Source of the DNA: Candidatus Borrarchaeota archaeon
GTDB lineage: Archaea > Asgardarchaeota > Sifarchaeia > Borrarchaeales > Borrarchaeaceae
Length of the DNA stretch: 7,153 bases
Assembly: GCA_016840645.1 (NCBI GenBank)
Contig: JAEORY010000197.1
Span: 1 to 7,153, forward strand
Reading direction: 5' to 3'
A program made the position numbers and the translations under genes. The notes beneath the pieces were generated by a model. It was not told the DNA's origin and made no database searches. It saw only the letters and a program-made list of their open reading frames with translations. The number at the start of each line of letters is the position of its first letter. Position 1 is the stretch's first letter. Shown in pieces: positions 1-5,956 of the stretch.

Positions 1-132
1 ATCAGCAGGCGTGTAAATTAACTTAATTGGAATGCTCGAAGAATTTGTTTTTTCAAATATATTTTTTGGGATGTCTTCTTGCCATTCTTTTTTTTCCTTC
101 TTAATCCGTTCAATAAAACTAGAGTCAAACAT
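1..132 (-). CDS. Methylmalonyl-CoA mutase large (catalytic) subunit, N-terminal fragment
   Basis: Reading from ATG at 132 to the window edge gives 44 open codons, starting MFDSSFIERIKKEKKEW and later reaching SIPIKLIYTPAD. This matches, from memory, the start of the methylmalonyl-CoA mutase alpha/large subunit: a charged first helix (MF-D...I..EK..WE), then 'SGI.VK.LYTP.D', which leads into the substrate-binding barrel. The enzyme interconverts (R)-methylmalonyl-CoA and succinyl-CoA in the cytoplasm with adenosylcobalamin; in archaea the B12-binding domain is usually a separate small subunit. The linker between WQED and SIPIKLIYTP looks a few residues shorter than usual, and the common SG is SS here. 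The catalytic part lies outside the window. A related acyl-CoA mutase (isobutyryl-CoA type) cannot be excluded. The gene follows the membrane protein on the same strand after a 72-base gap, preceded by a weak purine-rich AAAGGG. Confidence 0.72.
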   Translation of the reverse strand, partial: MFDSSFIERIKKEKKEWQEDIPKNIFEKTNSSSIPIKLIYTPAD

Positions 133-204
133 TTTAATCAACCCTTTCCCTAACGATAATTCATTTTTCACTTAATAATAATTTTGTGCGGTTGGCTAAA
201 TAAT

Positions 205-1380
205 TCAGCCTATTTTTCTTAAAAGATAACTAGATGCTTTCTTATATATTACTCCCAGGTCAGAAACATTCAAGAAATCAGCGATTATCAAATACCAAAT
301 AAGGGAAATGTTAACAACGCATAAAAATACAATTAAAATCGTTAATTTTCGAGTGCTTACACCTCCCATAAATTTACATAACAGTAGAATCACACAAAAC
401 GGTAATATGAGCACAAAATATCGATTTAATTCGCGGGGTCCTGGTCCAGTTACTAATTGAACAAATATGAAGAAGACTAGAATAAGGAGATTTAATCGAT
501 CAATATGCTTGTTCTTAATGTAATAATAAAGATATGAGATTATCACGGCAATAGATACTAACTGTGAGATGTAAACTATTGCTAAATACAAATCCGTAGT
601 TAGATTAGCCCAATAGGTGATTACCCAACTGAATGGATAAAATGAATGCTCTCCATAAGCTTCTAATGCATGGAAATATAGAAAGAAATCACCTGTTCTA
701 ATATAGAAAAACAAAAATTGTAATAACACGAATAGTGTCGGTACAAAGAACTGAAGGTAACGAATGTCTTTGTAGGCATATAGGAATAATATACTAACGA
801 ATACCCACCCATAGAAGTGAGTTAATGCGGACAAAATAGCAAAAATTAGTGAGAAATGTATTTTATCTTCAAACATAAAATAGATGGTAAGTGAAACGAG
901 CATCAGTAAGAGTCCAAAGGCTTGAGTCCATTTTAGATAGGATACCGGGAATAAAAGATTAGAAAAGATATAAAGTGCGAAGAAGTTTTCTGGCTTGTTA
1001 ATTCCCCATCCTTCCATCCGCTTATCTAACAGATGAAAAATAATTGCAAACCCTACTGAATAGCCTGTGATTTCTATCATTAACCAAGTGAGATACGGAC
1101 TGATAAAGAAATTCAATGAGAAAACCTGTATTAAAAATGGCATAAAAATGAATTGCCGAGCCTCCTTTAGTGGTAAACCTACATACCACGTCATTGCAAT
1201 ATCCGCATAATGGTCGAGCATGGAAAAACTCTCATCATAAACAATTGAAGCGATCACATATATTGGGAGTTTGATAATCAATCTTAAAAAGAAATTGAAT
1301 AGAAACACGAGAACATATTTTTTTCTGATGAATTGGATGAAATTCTCTAACAGCTGATTTCTATCAATTGTAAAACTCAT
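205..1380 (-). CDS. Polytopic membrane protein, possible GT-C-type glycosyltransferase
   Basis: The protein has 391 residues from ATG at 1380; an in-frame GTG at 1389 would add three. Neither start has a clear Shine-Dalgarno, so ATG was preferred. About ten hydrophobic helices fill the chain: one near residues 22-47, a pair at about 77-118, then closely spaced helices to about 368, with a basic C-terminal tail. The first large loop after helix 1 is acidic and polar (D49-E50, D56-H57, D60). That is where GT-C glycosyltransferases such as PIG-M/PIG-V-like mannosyltransferases carry metal- or lipid-phosphate-contacting acidic residues. Other polar spots are THFYGW (188-192) and GPGPRELNRY (312-321) before a late helix. 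The topology and loop suggest a lipid-phosphate-sugar-dependent transferase working at the outer face of the membrane, but no family signature is decisive. Alternatives are a polymer flippase-like or unassigned membrane protein. It sits between dtdA and the mutase gene on the same strand. Confidence 0.55.
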   Translation of the reverse strand: MSFTIDRNQLLENFIQFIRKKYVLVFLFNFFLRLIIKLPIYVIASIVYDESFSMLDHYADIAMTWYVGLPLKEARQFIFMPFLIQVFSLNFFISPYLTWLMIEITGYSVGFAIIFHLLDKRMEGWGINKPENFFALYIFSNLLFPVSYLKWTQAFGLLLMLVSLTIYFMFEDKIHFSLIFAILSALTHFYGWVFVSILFLYAYKDIRYLQFFVPTLFVLLQFLFFYIRTGDFFLYFHALEAYGEHSFYPFSWVITYWANLTTDLYLAIVYISQLVSIAVIISYLYYYIKNKHIDRLNLLILVFFIFVQLVTGPGPRELNRYFVLILPFCVILLLCKFMGGVSTRKLTILIVFLCVVNISLIWYLIIADFLNVSDLGVIYKKASSYLLRKIG

Positions 1381-1479
1381 CTTGTTCACATTAACAGCAA
1401 TTGACTTAAGATTAGATTTTGACTACTTGATAATCCTTTAAAAAATTAGTTATGTCAGAATACAAAGAACAAACTAAAC

Positions 1480-2319
1480 TCAAGCACGCAACAGTTTACG
1501 TACTTTAATAAAAGGTAAATGCAATTCCTCAAGGATCTGGAGAAGCGTTTCTCTATGATGACTTCTCATACCTTTCCAATCCAATACACATAGTTCAACT
1601 TTTTCAAATGATCGATCGATTGCTTTCTTAATCATGCTTTCGCTAATAGTGTCTAAAACATACTTTGGCGCTATGTGAGATATAGAATAATCTGTTTTCA
1701 AAAGTAGATGATTAAATTCCGGTGCATAATGCCCGCCTCCGATGCCAATAACTGCTTTATATCTTTTATTCGTAGAAGCAACCCGCATTGTCGCATGAAC
1801 TACTGCTTCTACTGCTTTTTTATCACTCCATTGATCTGGAGTGCTTCCGACTTCTATAAAAACAAGTGGGGCGTTTAAATTAGTAGGACCATGATGACTA
1901 ACTTCTAAAGATACATTATATTGTTCTAGATCTAATTGTTTTTTCTGATTATGAAGCTCAAGTAATGCTTCTTTAATCGCAAAGGCGGGTGCTATACCAA
2001 GTTCATTAGGAAGACCACCAAATTTAGCTTCCATAGTCCAATTACCGGTAGAATGAGTTAAAAGTGCAGGTATTTTAGCTACAGATTCATGTTTACTGGC
2101 GAAAATAAACAAATCTGTAGTAAATTCGTTCAGATGGTCAGCGTCAATGATTTTCCTGTTCGTTATTAAGAGTTTTATCACTTTATCTTGAGTTTGGTAT
2201 TCGTATATTGGATTATTCTCAAAAAATTTTCCAGTTTTGTCAAAAGTATAATGTTCAATGAACTGCTCATGAAGTGTTCTACCAGCGATTGAGGCAGAAG
2301 AAGTTACAATAATTGTCAT
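1480..2319 (-). CDS. dtdA: D-aminoacyl-tRNA deacylase (archaeal/plant DTD2 type)
   Basis: This cytoplasmic enzyme hydrolyses D-amino acids off mischarged tRNA, a chiral proofreading step; DTD2 proteins are also reported to clear aldehyde-modified D-aminoacyl-tRNAs. The 279-residue length is normal for DtdA/GEK1. Conserved blocks appear in family order: FIFASKHES (about 72-79), LTHSTGNW (87-94), VSHHGPT (140-146), FIEVGSTPDQW (154-164), IGIGGGHYAP (191-200) and SISHIAPKY (212-220). The histidines at 142, 143 and 197 sit in the expected metal/active-site-like blocks. The open frame extends nine codons further to a TTG at 2346, but ATG at 2319 is preferred. It is preceded by AAGGTG five bases upstream (2330-2325), and translation from it gives the typical MTIIVTSS N-terminus. 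The gene is divergent from the membrane-protein gene at 2455 and heads the leftward gene row. Confidence 0.93.
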   Translation of the reverse strand: MTIIVTSSASIAGRTLHEQFIEHYTFDKTGKFFENNPIYEYQTQDKVIKLLITNRKIIDADHLNEFTTDLFIFASKHESVAKIPALLTHSTGNWTMEAKFGGLPNELGIAPAFAIKEALLELHNQKKQLDLEQYNVSLEVSHHGPTNLNAPLVFIEVGSTPDQWSDKKAVEAVVHATMRVASTNKRYKAVIGIGGGHYAPEFNHLLLKTDYSISHIAPKYVLDTISESMIKKAIDRSFEKVELCVLDWKGMRSHHRETLLQILEELHLPFIKVRKLLRA

Positions 2320-2324
2320 ATAAG

Positions 2325-2330
2325 CACCTT
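2325..2330 (-). promoter_or_regulatory. Ribosome binding site deciding the dtdA start
   Basis: On the minus strand the bases read AAGGTG, five bases before ATG at 2319. The in-frame TTG at 2346 has no comparable purine run, so this site supports the shorter 279-residue DtdA. Confidence 0.6.
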
Positions 2331-2391
2331 GTTTATTATCTTTCAAAATTGTTTTATTGCTAAAAGCAAGGTTTTTTAAGTAATTTTGTCG

Positions 2392-2420
2392 CCTATTAAA
2401 TACAAATAATATTTAATATG
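2392..2420. promoter_or_regulatory. Shared AT-rich divergent promoter region
   Basis: TATTAAATAC (2394-2403) and TTTAATAT (2412-2419) are TATA-like on the plus strand, and the complement of the first reads GTATTTAATA on the minus strand. From the first box, a start about 27 bases downstream gives a leader of about 30 bases for the rightward gene, carrying its GGAGGT. On the minus strand it would give a leader of about 50 bases for dtdA. The near-palindromic AT character means one site may serve both directions. No clear BRE was seen, and which box is used is inference. Confidence 0.4.
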
Positions 2421-2442
2421 AATAAATATTAGGGTGAATTTT

Positions 2443-2448
2443 GGAGGT
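2443..2448 (+). promoter_or_regulatory. Strong Shine-Dalgarno before a TTG start
   Basis: GGAGGT lies six bases before TTG at 2455. The near-ideal anti-16S complementarity and spacing justify TTG as the start of the six-helix membrane protein. Confidence 0.7.
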
Positions 2449-2454
2449 CATTAA

Positions 2455-3078
2455 TTGGTTAGATTGATTTTCTTCGGTGCTATGGCGTCTGGGATAGGAG
2501 GCGCTGTATTAGTCTTTAGCCTTTGGCTTTCGAGCTTAACTGTATACTACGTCACATTTGTATTTCTAGCGATCGTCTTGTTCGTAGCAATCATCAATAC
2601 CTTCTTCAAGGAGAAAGGAAGAGTAGGCTACGTGCACCCTGACGATTTGCTATTTGGAAACATTTTTGCCTTTCTATTCGTAATTGCAGCAATCTTAGGT
2701 GCGGGGTACTTCTACAGTCAAGGACAACTGCCTGTCTGGCCTGGAACTAGTCAAGCAGAGATGACACAAGCGATGTTCAACTATGCGACAGTAATTTTTG
2801 TGGCATTTGTATTTCTGTGGGGATTAAGCCAACTCGGGTTCATTGTAGATGTTTTACAAGGCAAGGGGCGAGAAGTTTCTAAAGAAACAACTGCTAGATT
2901 TATCTTGTTCTCGTTGATTTTAGGTGTGTTCTTAAGCTTGATACTCGCTGGCTTCAACAGTTTGTACATAGCTGCCGGCTTTAATACGTCGGCGTGGGTA
3001 TTAGGAGCCATTTCAGCTGGGCTACTCATACTCCTAGGCGTTGTACTTCGCGGTCGATATGAAGAAGTGCCGAGTTAG
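2455..3078 (+). CDS. Six-helix membrane protein of unknown function
   Basis: I do not recognise a family. The 207-residue product starts at TTG (2455), chosen for the GGAGGT six bases upstream. Six hydrophobic segments are visible at about residues 4-24, 28-50, 65-87, 108-131, 148-173 and 178-199. The connecting loops are short: a basic FFKEKGRVGYVHPDD loop after helix 2, a polar segment rich in Q, P and T (88-105) between helices 3 and 4, and a charged LQGKGREVSKETTAR loop between helices 4 and 5. It ends in a short hydrophilic RGRYEEVPS tail. The loop charges suggest the basic loops face the cytoplasm. No catalytic or metal-binding motif stands out. It could be a small transporter-like or structural membrane protein. 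It stands alone on the plus strand, divergent from dtdA, and is followed closely by a terminator-like hairpin and T-run. Confidence 0.7.
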   Translation: MVRLIFFGAMASGIGGAVLVFSLWLSSLTVYYVTFVFLAIVLFVAIINTFFKEKGRVGYVHPDDLLFGNIFAFLFVIAAILGAGYFYSQGQLPVWPGTSQAEMTQAMFNYATVIFVAFVFLWGLSQLGFIVDVLQGKGREVSKETTARFILFSLILGVFLSLILAGFNSLYIAAGFNTSAWVLGAISAGLLILLGVVLRGRYEEVPS

Positions 3079-3080
3079 AC

Positions 3081-3131
3081 GTGCGCCCTGCAAGGGGTGC
3101 TCACGAATTCTTTTTTTCTTTCTATTTTATT
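3081..3131 (+). terminator. Hairpin plus T-rich terminator after the membrane-protein gene
   Basis: Three bases after the TAG stop, GTGCGCCCTGCAAGGGG can fold (CCCT/AGGG core with flanking GC pairs and an outer GTG/CAC). It is followed by TTTTTTT at about 3111-3117 and further T-tracts to about 3131. T-runs alone can terminate archaeal RNA polymerase, so termination here is likely. The hairpin followed by 'GCTCACG' also vaguely resembles the right end of IS605-type elements, so its origin may be mobile. Confidence 0.55.
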
Positions 3132-3194
3132 TTTATGGATAAAGTTAAATCTATCATTGCTGAATTACTGTTCTTTGTCCACTCACACATAGAA

Positions 3195-3213
3195 TAGACC
3201 CTAATAGGGTTTA
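3195..3213. repeat. Short near-perfect palindrome beside the IS-like right end
   Basis: ACCCTA-A-TAGGGT occupies 3198-3210, and two further pairs flank it beyond one G/T mismatch. It lies about 10 bases outside the inferred right end of the IS605-like element. It could be a protein-binding site, an old target site, or the remnant of a terminator for minus-strand RNA. Confidence 0.45.
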
Positions 3214-3227
3214 GATTTGTCCGTGAA

Positions 3228-3380
3228 CTATTTCACCCTGACGGGTGAAGCTTCCTGCGAGTCCTCCCAACCCGTGCGGGAAACTCTCGTTTTACGTTCG
3301 GCTGTGTGTCGCAGATCATCCCCTCTTGAGGATGGCCCGTCCACTTGGCATTTTGTGATAGGGACCTTCAATTCCAGCAT
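3228..3380 (-). pseudogene. Possible tnpB 3'-tail remnant
   Basis: A 50-codon minus-strand frame from ATG at 3380 ends in SQEASPVRVK and a TAG at 3230-3228, inside the right-end hairpin region. Many IS200/IS605-group tnpB genes end in such a tail (…QEA.P.R…) because their stop overlaps the right-end palindrome. No zinc-ribbon CxxC pairs or RuvC motifs are present, and another minus-strand frame through 3400-3320 is also open. At best this is the non-catalytic tail of a deleted tnpB; it may merely be structured RNA that happens to be open. Confidence 0.3.
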
Positions 3381-3422
3381 CACACCATAGGGATTCGTCA
3401 AATGCTATTGTCCTTTTACCTT

Positions 3423-3445
3423 CGCGGCTAACCGCGCTGGTTAGC
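3423..3445. repeat. Two overlapping, mutually exclusive hairpins
   Basis: CGCGG-CTAA-CCGCG (3423-3436) and GCTAACC-GCGCT-GGTTAGC (3427-3445) are each perfectly paired but share bases, so only one can form at a time. This may be an RNA switch-like element or simply overlapping duplications in the element. Confidence 0.5.
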
Positions 3446-3489
3446 AACTGTACAAATCCTCGCTTACAGGGCTGCCTCGTCTGTCATCC

Positions 3490-3525
3490 TATCGGGAGTC
3501 TTATATCCCTGTTTTACTCCCGATA
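3490..3525. repeat. 10-bp inverted repeat with possible pseudoknot loop
   Basis: TATCGGGAGT (3490-3499) and ACTCCCGATA (3516-3525) are perfect inverted repeats around a 16-base loop. Loop bases 3507-3512 are complementary to 3466-3471. This is the strongest hairpin of the window and lies right after the predicted minus-strand transcription start. Confidence 0.7.
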
Positions 3526-3553
3526 TTCATCATACCTCTCCTGTGCAAAAAAC

Positions 3554-3561
3554 TATATAAA
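3554..3561 (-). promoter_or_regulatory. Canonical archaeal TATA box inside the element
   Basis: The minus strand reads TTTATATA, the consensus archaeal TATA box, just inside the left-end hairpin. A start about 25-27 bases downstream would fall near 3531, directly before the strong 3525-3490 hairpin. GGAGAGGT followed by ATGATG lies in this interval, but the frame closes after about ten codons. The box therefore now appears to drive an RNA rather than a protein. Confidence 0.5.
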
Positions 3562-3566
3562 GCTAG

Positions 3567-3605
3567 CGGGCTTTCATCCCCCAGCTGTCGGAAGGGGACT
3601 TCCCG
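3567..3605 (-). repeat. Left-end foldback of the IS605-like element
   Basis: CGGG (3567-3570) pairs with CCCG (3602-3605), and TCCCC (3577-3581) pairs with GGGGA (3594-3598). The stem is interrupted by an internal loop (CTTTCA opposite CTT) with a 12-base apical loop. An asymmetric, interrupted hairpin is typical of subterminal sequences bound by single-strand HUH transposases. Confidence 0.55.
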
Positions 3606-3712
3606 TCGATATGTTAAATTGAAAAGTTAAAATAAATTAGTGTTTGCATTGGTTATTGAGTTTTAGTTTATTTCATAAGAGATTTTTAAGACTATGTGAA
3701 AAGCTTTATTTG

Positions 3713-3738
3713 AGATCATGAGTGGTTTTTCATGATTT
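3713..3738. promoter_or_regulatory. Inverted repeat upstream of the HerA-like gene, candidate operator
   Basis: ATCATGA (3715-3721) and TCATGAT (3730-3736) are perfect 7-bp arms around eight bases, with one further A/T pair beyond a G/T mismatch. The repeat sits 37 bases before the ATG and overlaps TATA-like sequence on both sides (CTTTATTT at about 3704-3711 and TTTAAT at about 3736-3741). A dimeric repressor could bind here, or it could form an mRNA hairpin if transcription starts upstream. Confidence 0.4.
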
Positions 3739-3774
3739 AATCGGTATTTGTACAGCTCTTTAATGTGGTAAAAA

Positions 3775-5679
3775 ATGTCACTATTTTTAGGTTACGAAGT
3801 AGATAAGGATGGAAATCCTACAGACAAGCGTTTGGAAATCCCTGCCAAAATTTTAGTTAGACATATGGCAGCTTTTGGATCAACAGGGTCTGGTAAGACC
3901 GTTTTAGCAAAAATTATTATCGAAGAAGCAGCTATAGAAGGAATTCCAATAATCGCCTTGGATCCTCAAGGAGATATTGCCTCGCTGATTAAGCTTGCCG
4001 ATCCAAAAGTCATAGAAGAACATGGACTTCCATTAAAAATGCTCAGAGAATATAAAGACAAAGTTTATGTAAAAATATTTACTCCTGCTTCAACAAAGGG
4101 CCTTCCAATCTGTATAGATCCCATAGTATTTCCTGATGCAAAGGCAGAACATGAAGATGCTATCAGGTTACTTGATAATAGCAGCAGGACACTGGTAAGG
4201 GTTCTAATAAAGGTAACTGGGCTACCGAGCAGTTATGAATCAAAAGCATTTGCGGTGATTTATGAACTGATGAAAAACTATTGGCAAAAAGAAAAAGAGA
4301 TAAAAGATTTGAAACATTTAGCAGATATTCTTGTAGAAGATCCATTAAACTCAGTCGACTATGGAAAATATCTGAAAGATGCAGAAAGAGAACGACTGAG
4401 TCAATCCATTAGAAGTTTAACAATTGGGACATCAGAATTGCTTTTTGAATTAGGAGAAAGACTAGATATCACGAAGCTGATAAAGAAAGAAAAAGGGCGT
4501 ACACCTATCAATGTCTTCTTTCTAAAAACCCTCACAACAGATGAAGAAAGACATTTTTTCATTTCGATATTAGTGAACCGCTTATATGATTGGATGATTA
4601 ACCAAGGTTCCTCCAAAAAACCACGATTGATTTTCTTTATTGATGAGATTGCTCCTTTCTGTCCTTCAGGAACAGTGAAACCTGGTCCAAAAGAAGGCTT
4701 GAAACTCATCTTTCGTCAGGCACGCAAATATGGAGTTATCTGCATTATTGCAACCCAGAGTCCTAAGGACGTTGATTACAAGGCTTTTGAGCAGATGAAC
4801 ACTTATGCGATAGGAAGAATTACCGCCCGTCAATCTCGTGAGGCCATTGAGCACATTGTGACAGCAGGTGCTGGCGAAACCCGAGCAGCAAAAATCATCA
4901 ATAAACTACCGCGGCTTGAAGCTGGCAACTTTGTTCTTGTGTCACCAGACTTGAAAAAGGATATCCAATTTTTTAAAACACGCTGGTTACTTACAGAACA
5001 TGAAACACTAACCGAAAATGATGTAAGAAAACTGAAAGAAGCACTTATCTCAGCAGGAATTATCGAAGTGACAACTCCCGAAGTCACTAAAGTCCCCGAA
5101 GTGAAACCTGAAGAAGTTCAACCACCAACCGAAGCAATCGACACAAAAATAGAGATTGAAAAACCAGCTACTATGAAACCAAAAGAAAAAATTAAGGATA
5201 AAGAGATAAGTAAAAAAGAGGACATTTTGGAGGAATTACCAACACCAAAAATGAGTGAGGAAGAATTAGAAACTGCACTAAAGCGCCCACGTATCGTTGG
5301 AGTTAAAACACCCTCGTCAAATGAAGATGTCATCGCCGCATTAGCAGCACGTTTAGAAGAGTTAGGACACACTGAATTTGGATTGGAATTCCTTAGAGAT
5401 TTGGTAAAAAAAGGACAGCTAAAATACCCAGTTGCTCGTGAGTGGTATTACATAGAGGTGAATACCGCCCTTAAAACGGGTTTAGCCCACTTGGAGGGCG
5501 AGAAACTTGTCTATGATTTCGAAAAACTTCTTAAAAACGTTATGGACGAAATAGATGTGTCTGAATTAAACGTTGACGAACATCGCGTTCGCAAAAAATT
5601 CGAGAAAATAATAAAGAGCGCTAAACGAGCTAATTTTATAGAATACATTCTTTTGGGTCGTCCATTTCTGAAATACTGA
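3775..5679 (+). CDS. HerA/DUF87-like P-loop ATPase with C-terminal extension
   Basis: The 634-residue product belongs to the HerA-FtsK group of hexameric DNA-translocating ATPases. Visible motifs are Walker A GSTGSGKT (35-42), LDPQGD (62-67), Walker B LIFFIDE (285-291, with D290 and catalytic E291), RQARKYG (314-320, possible arginine finger region), ATQSP (326-330) and a YAIGRI strand (344-349). The ATPase core ends near 430. A charged, proline- and lysine-rich linker follows (about 432-490), then a helical domain (about 505-634) that I do not recognise. Walker A begins only 35 residues in, so the HAS beta-barrel of true HerA is absent; the short lead-in resembles DUF853/YjgR-type relatives. 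No NurA nuclease or Mre11/Rad50 gene is adjacent. Likely cytoplasmic, acting on DNA or a conjugative, repair or defence partner, but the substrate is unknown. ATG at 3775 has only a weak GTGGT upstream; no better start exists. Confidence 0.85.
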   Translation: MSLFLGYEVDKDGNPTDKRLEIPAKILVRHMAAFGSTGSGKTVLAKIIIEEAAIEGIPIIALDPQGDIASLIKLADPKVIEEHGLPLKMLREYKDKVYVKIFTPASTKGLPICIDPIVFPDAKAEHEDAIRLLDNSSRTLVRVLIKVTGLPSSYESKAFAVIYELMKNYWQKEKEIKDLKHLADILVEDPLNSVDYGKYLKDAERERLSQSIRSLTIGTSELLFELGERLDITKLIKKEKGRTPINVFFLKTLTTDEERHFFISILVNRLYDWMINQGSSKKPRLIFFIDEIAPFCPSGTVKPGPKEGLKLIFRQARKYGVICIIATQSPKDVDYKAFEQMNTYAIGRITARQSREAIEHIVTAGAGETRAAKIINKLPRLEAGNFVLVSPDLKKDIQFFKTRWLLTEHETLTENDVRKLKEALISAGIIEVTTPEVTKVPEVKPEEVQPPTEAIDTKIEIEKPATMKPKEKIKDKEISKKEDILEELPTPKMSEEELETALKRPRIVGVKTPSSNEDVIAALAARLEELGHTEFGLEFLRDLVKKGQLKYPVAREWYYIEVNTALKTGLAHLEGEKLVYDFEKLLKNVMDEIDVSELNVDEHRVRKKFEKIIKSAKRANFIEYILLGRPFLKY

Positions 5680-5857
5680 TGTCTATCACTTTTATCGTCC
5701 ATGTACCTGTCATACATTCCCGTCAAAGAATTCTACCTGAAACACAAAAGCCTCAGTTATACGGCCACTTTTCCATCCGGGTCGTATGTTTTGAACACGA
5801 TCTTCTGGACATTGTCATAAACTCATCGACGATTTTTTGAAGTTCTTTTAATTCCAA
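5680..5857 (-). pseudogene. Probable frameshifted small gene, unknown function
   Basis: On the minus strand TTG at 5857, preceded by TTGAGGTCAG, begins LELKELQKIVDEFM. The adjacent frame then reads DNVQKIVFKTYDPDGKVAV to TAA at 5759-5757, the third frame reads EAFVFQVEFFDGNV, and the first frame resumes MTGTWTIKVIDISISEM into the 3' end of the ATPase gene. The joined translation has protein-like composition (amphipathic helix, then alternating beta-strand patterns), and each change fits a one-base deletion. Three shifts in under 200 bases point to a pseudogene convergent with the ATPase gene. The reconstruction uses frame choice by eye and may overfit. The unshifted first frame alone would encode 34 residues. 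Confidence 0.33.
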
Positions 5858-5956
5858 TGTTCTGACCTCAAGAGTAGATTGTATGAAATGGTTTTCTTAG
5901 TCCCCACTTTTCAAATATTTAGGTTATCAATTTTGCTTTTCTGCAACTAGAGTGTA

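Larger units (their letters stand above)
3223..3531 (-). ncRNA. Candidate structured RNA (omega/reRNA-like) of the IS605-like element
   Basis: The putative transcript would begin about 27 bases past the TATA box and run to the right-end hairpin. It holds a 10-bp perfect stem (3490-3499 with 3516-3525), whose loop bases CCCTGT (3507-3512) can pair with ACAGGG (3466-3471) as a pseudoknot. It also holds two mutually exclusive hairpins at 3423-3445, a hairpin at 3317-3334, a CCCG-TG-CGGG hairpin (3271-3280) and the terminal TTCACCC/GGGTGAA stem. In tnpB elements the omega RNA (reRNA) covers the 3' end of tnpB and the right end, then reads into flanking DNA as guide; the same layout would apply here. 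Expression, boundaries and any guide role are inferred. It lacks the RNase P and SRP RNA core motifs I looked for. Confidence 0.33.
3218..3608 (-). mobile_element. Non-autonomous or decayed IS200/IS605-type element (tnpA/tnpB-less)
   Basis: Read on the minus strand, the left end (3605-3567) folds as CGGG-AAG-TCCCC, a loop, then GGGGA-TGAAAG-CCCG. This is the style of subterminal palindrome seen at ends of IS200/IS605/IS1341-group elements. The right end (3249-3232) is a perfect hairpin TTCACCC-TGAC-GGGTGAA followed by ATAGTTCAC, again the usual right-end layout. The interior, about 300 bases, is GC-richer than the flanks, full of short inverted repeats, and holds no full-length Y1 transposase (TnpA) or TnpB. 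Such internally deleted derivatives (MITE/PATE-like) are mobilised in trans by a related TnpA. Exact boundaries and the absence of target duplication, expected for this family, cannot be verified without an empty-site sequence. An alternative is a stand-alone structured RNA gene. Confidence 0.55.

Noticed and set aside
2317..2346. TTG at 2346 as the dtdA start
   Set aside because: ATG 2319 has AAGGTG at ideal spacing and gives the usual family N-terminus.
2781..3029. 82-codon minus-strand ORF inside the six-helix membrane protein
   Set aside because: Antisense shadow of a well supported gene, with no ribosome site.
3135..3197. 20-codon plus-strand ORF starting MDKVKSIIAELL after the T-run
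   Set aside because: No ribosome site, very short, and it follows a terminator; could be a fragment cut by the IS-like insertion, but there is no continuation on the far side.
3078..3610. Group II intron, RNase P RNA or SRP RNA in the 700-base gap
   Set aside because: GTGCGCC at 3081 recalls a group II intron 5' end, but no domain V or maturase is seen. The RNase P core (ACAGAA…GGCUUA) and the SRP helix 8 motif were not found.
4401..5372. Several minus-strand ORFs of 60-102 codons within the ATPase gene
   Set aside because: They lie opposite conserved motifs of the HerA-like ATPase and have shadow-like composition.
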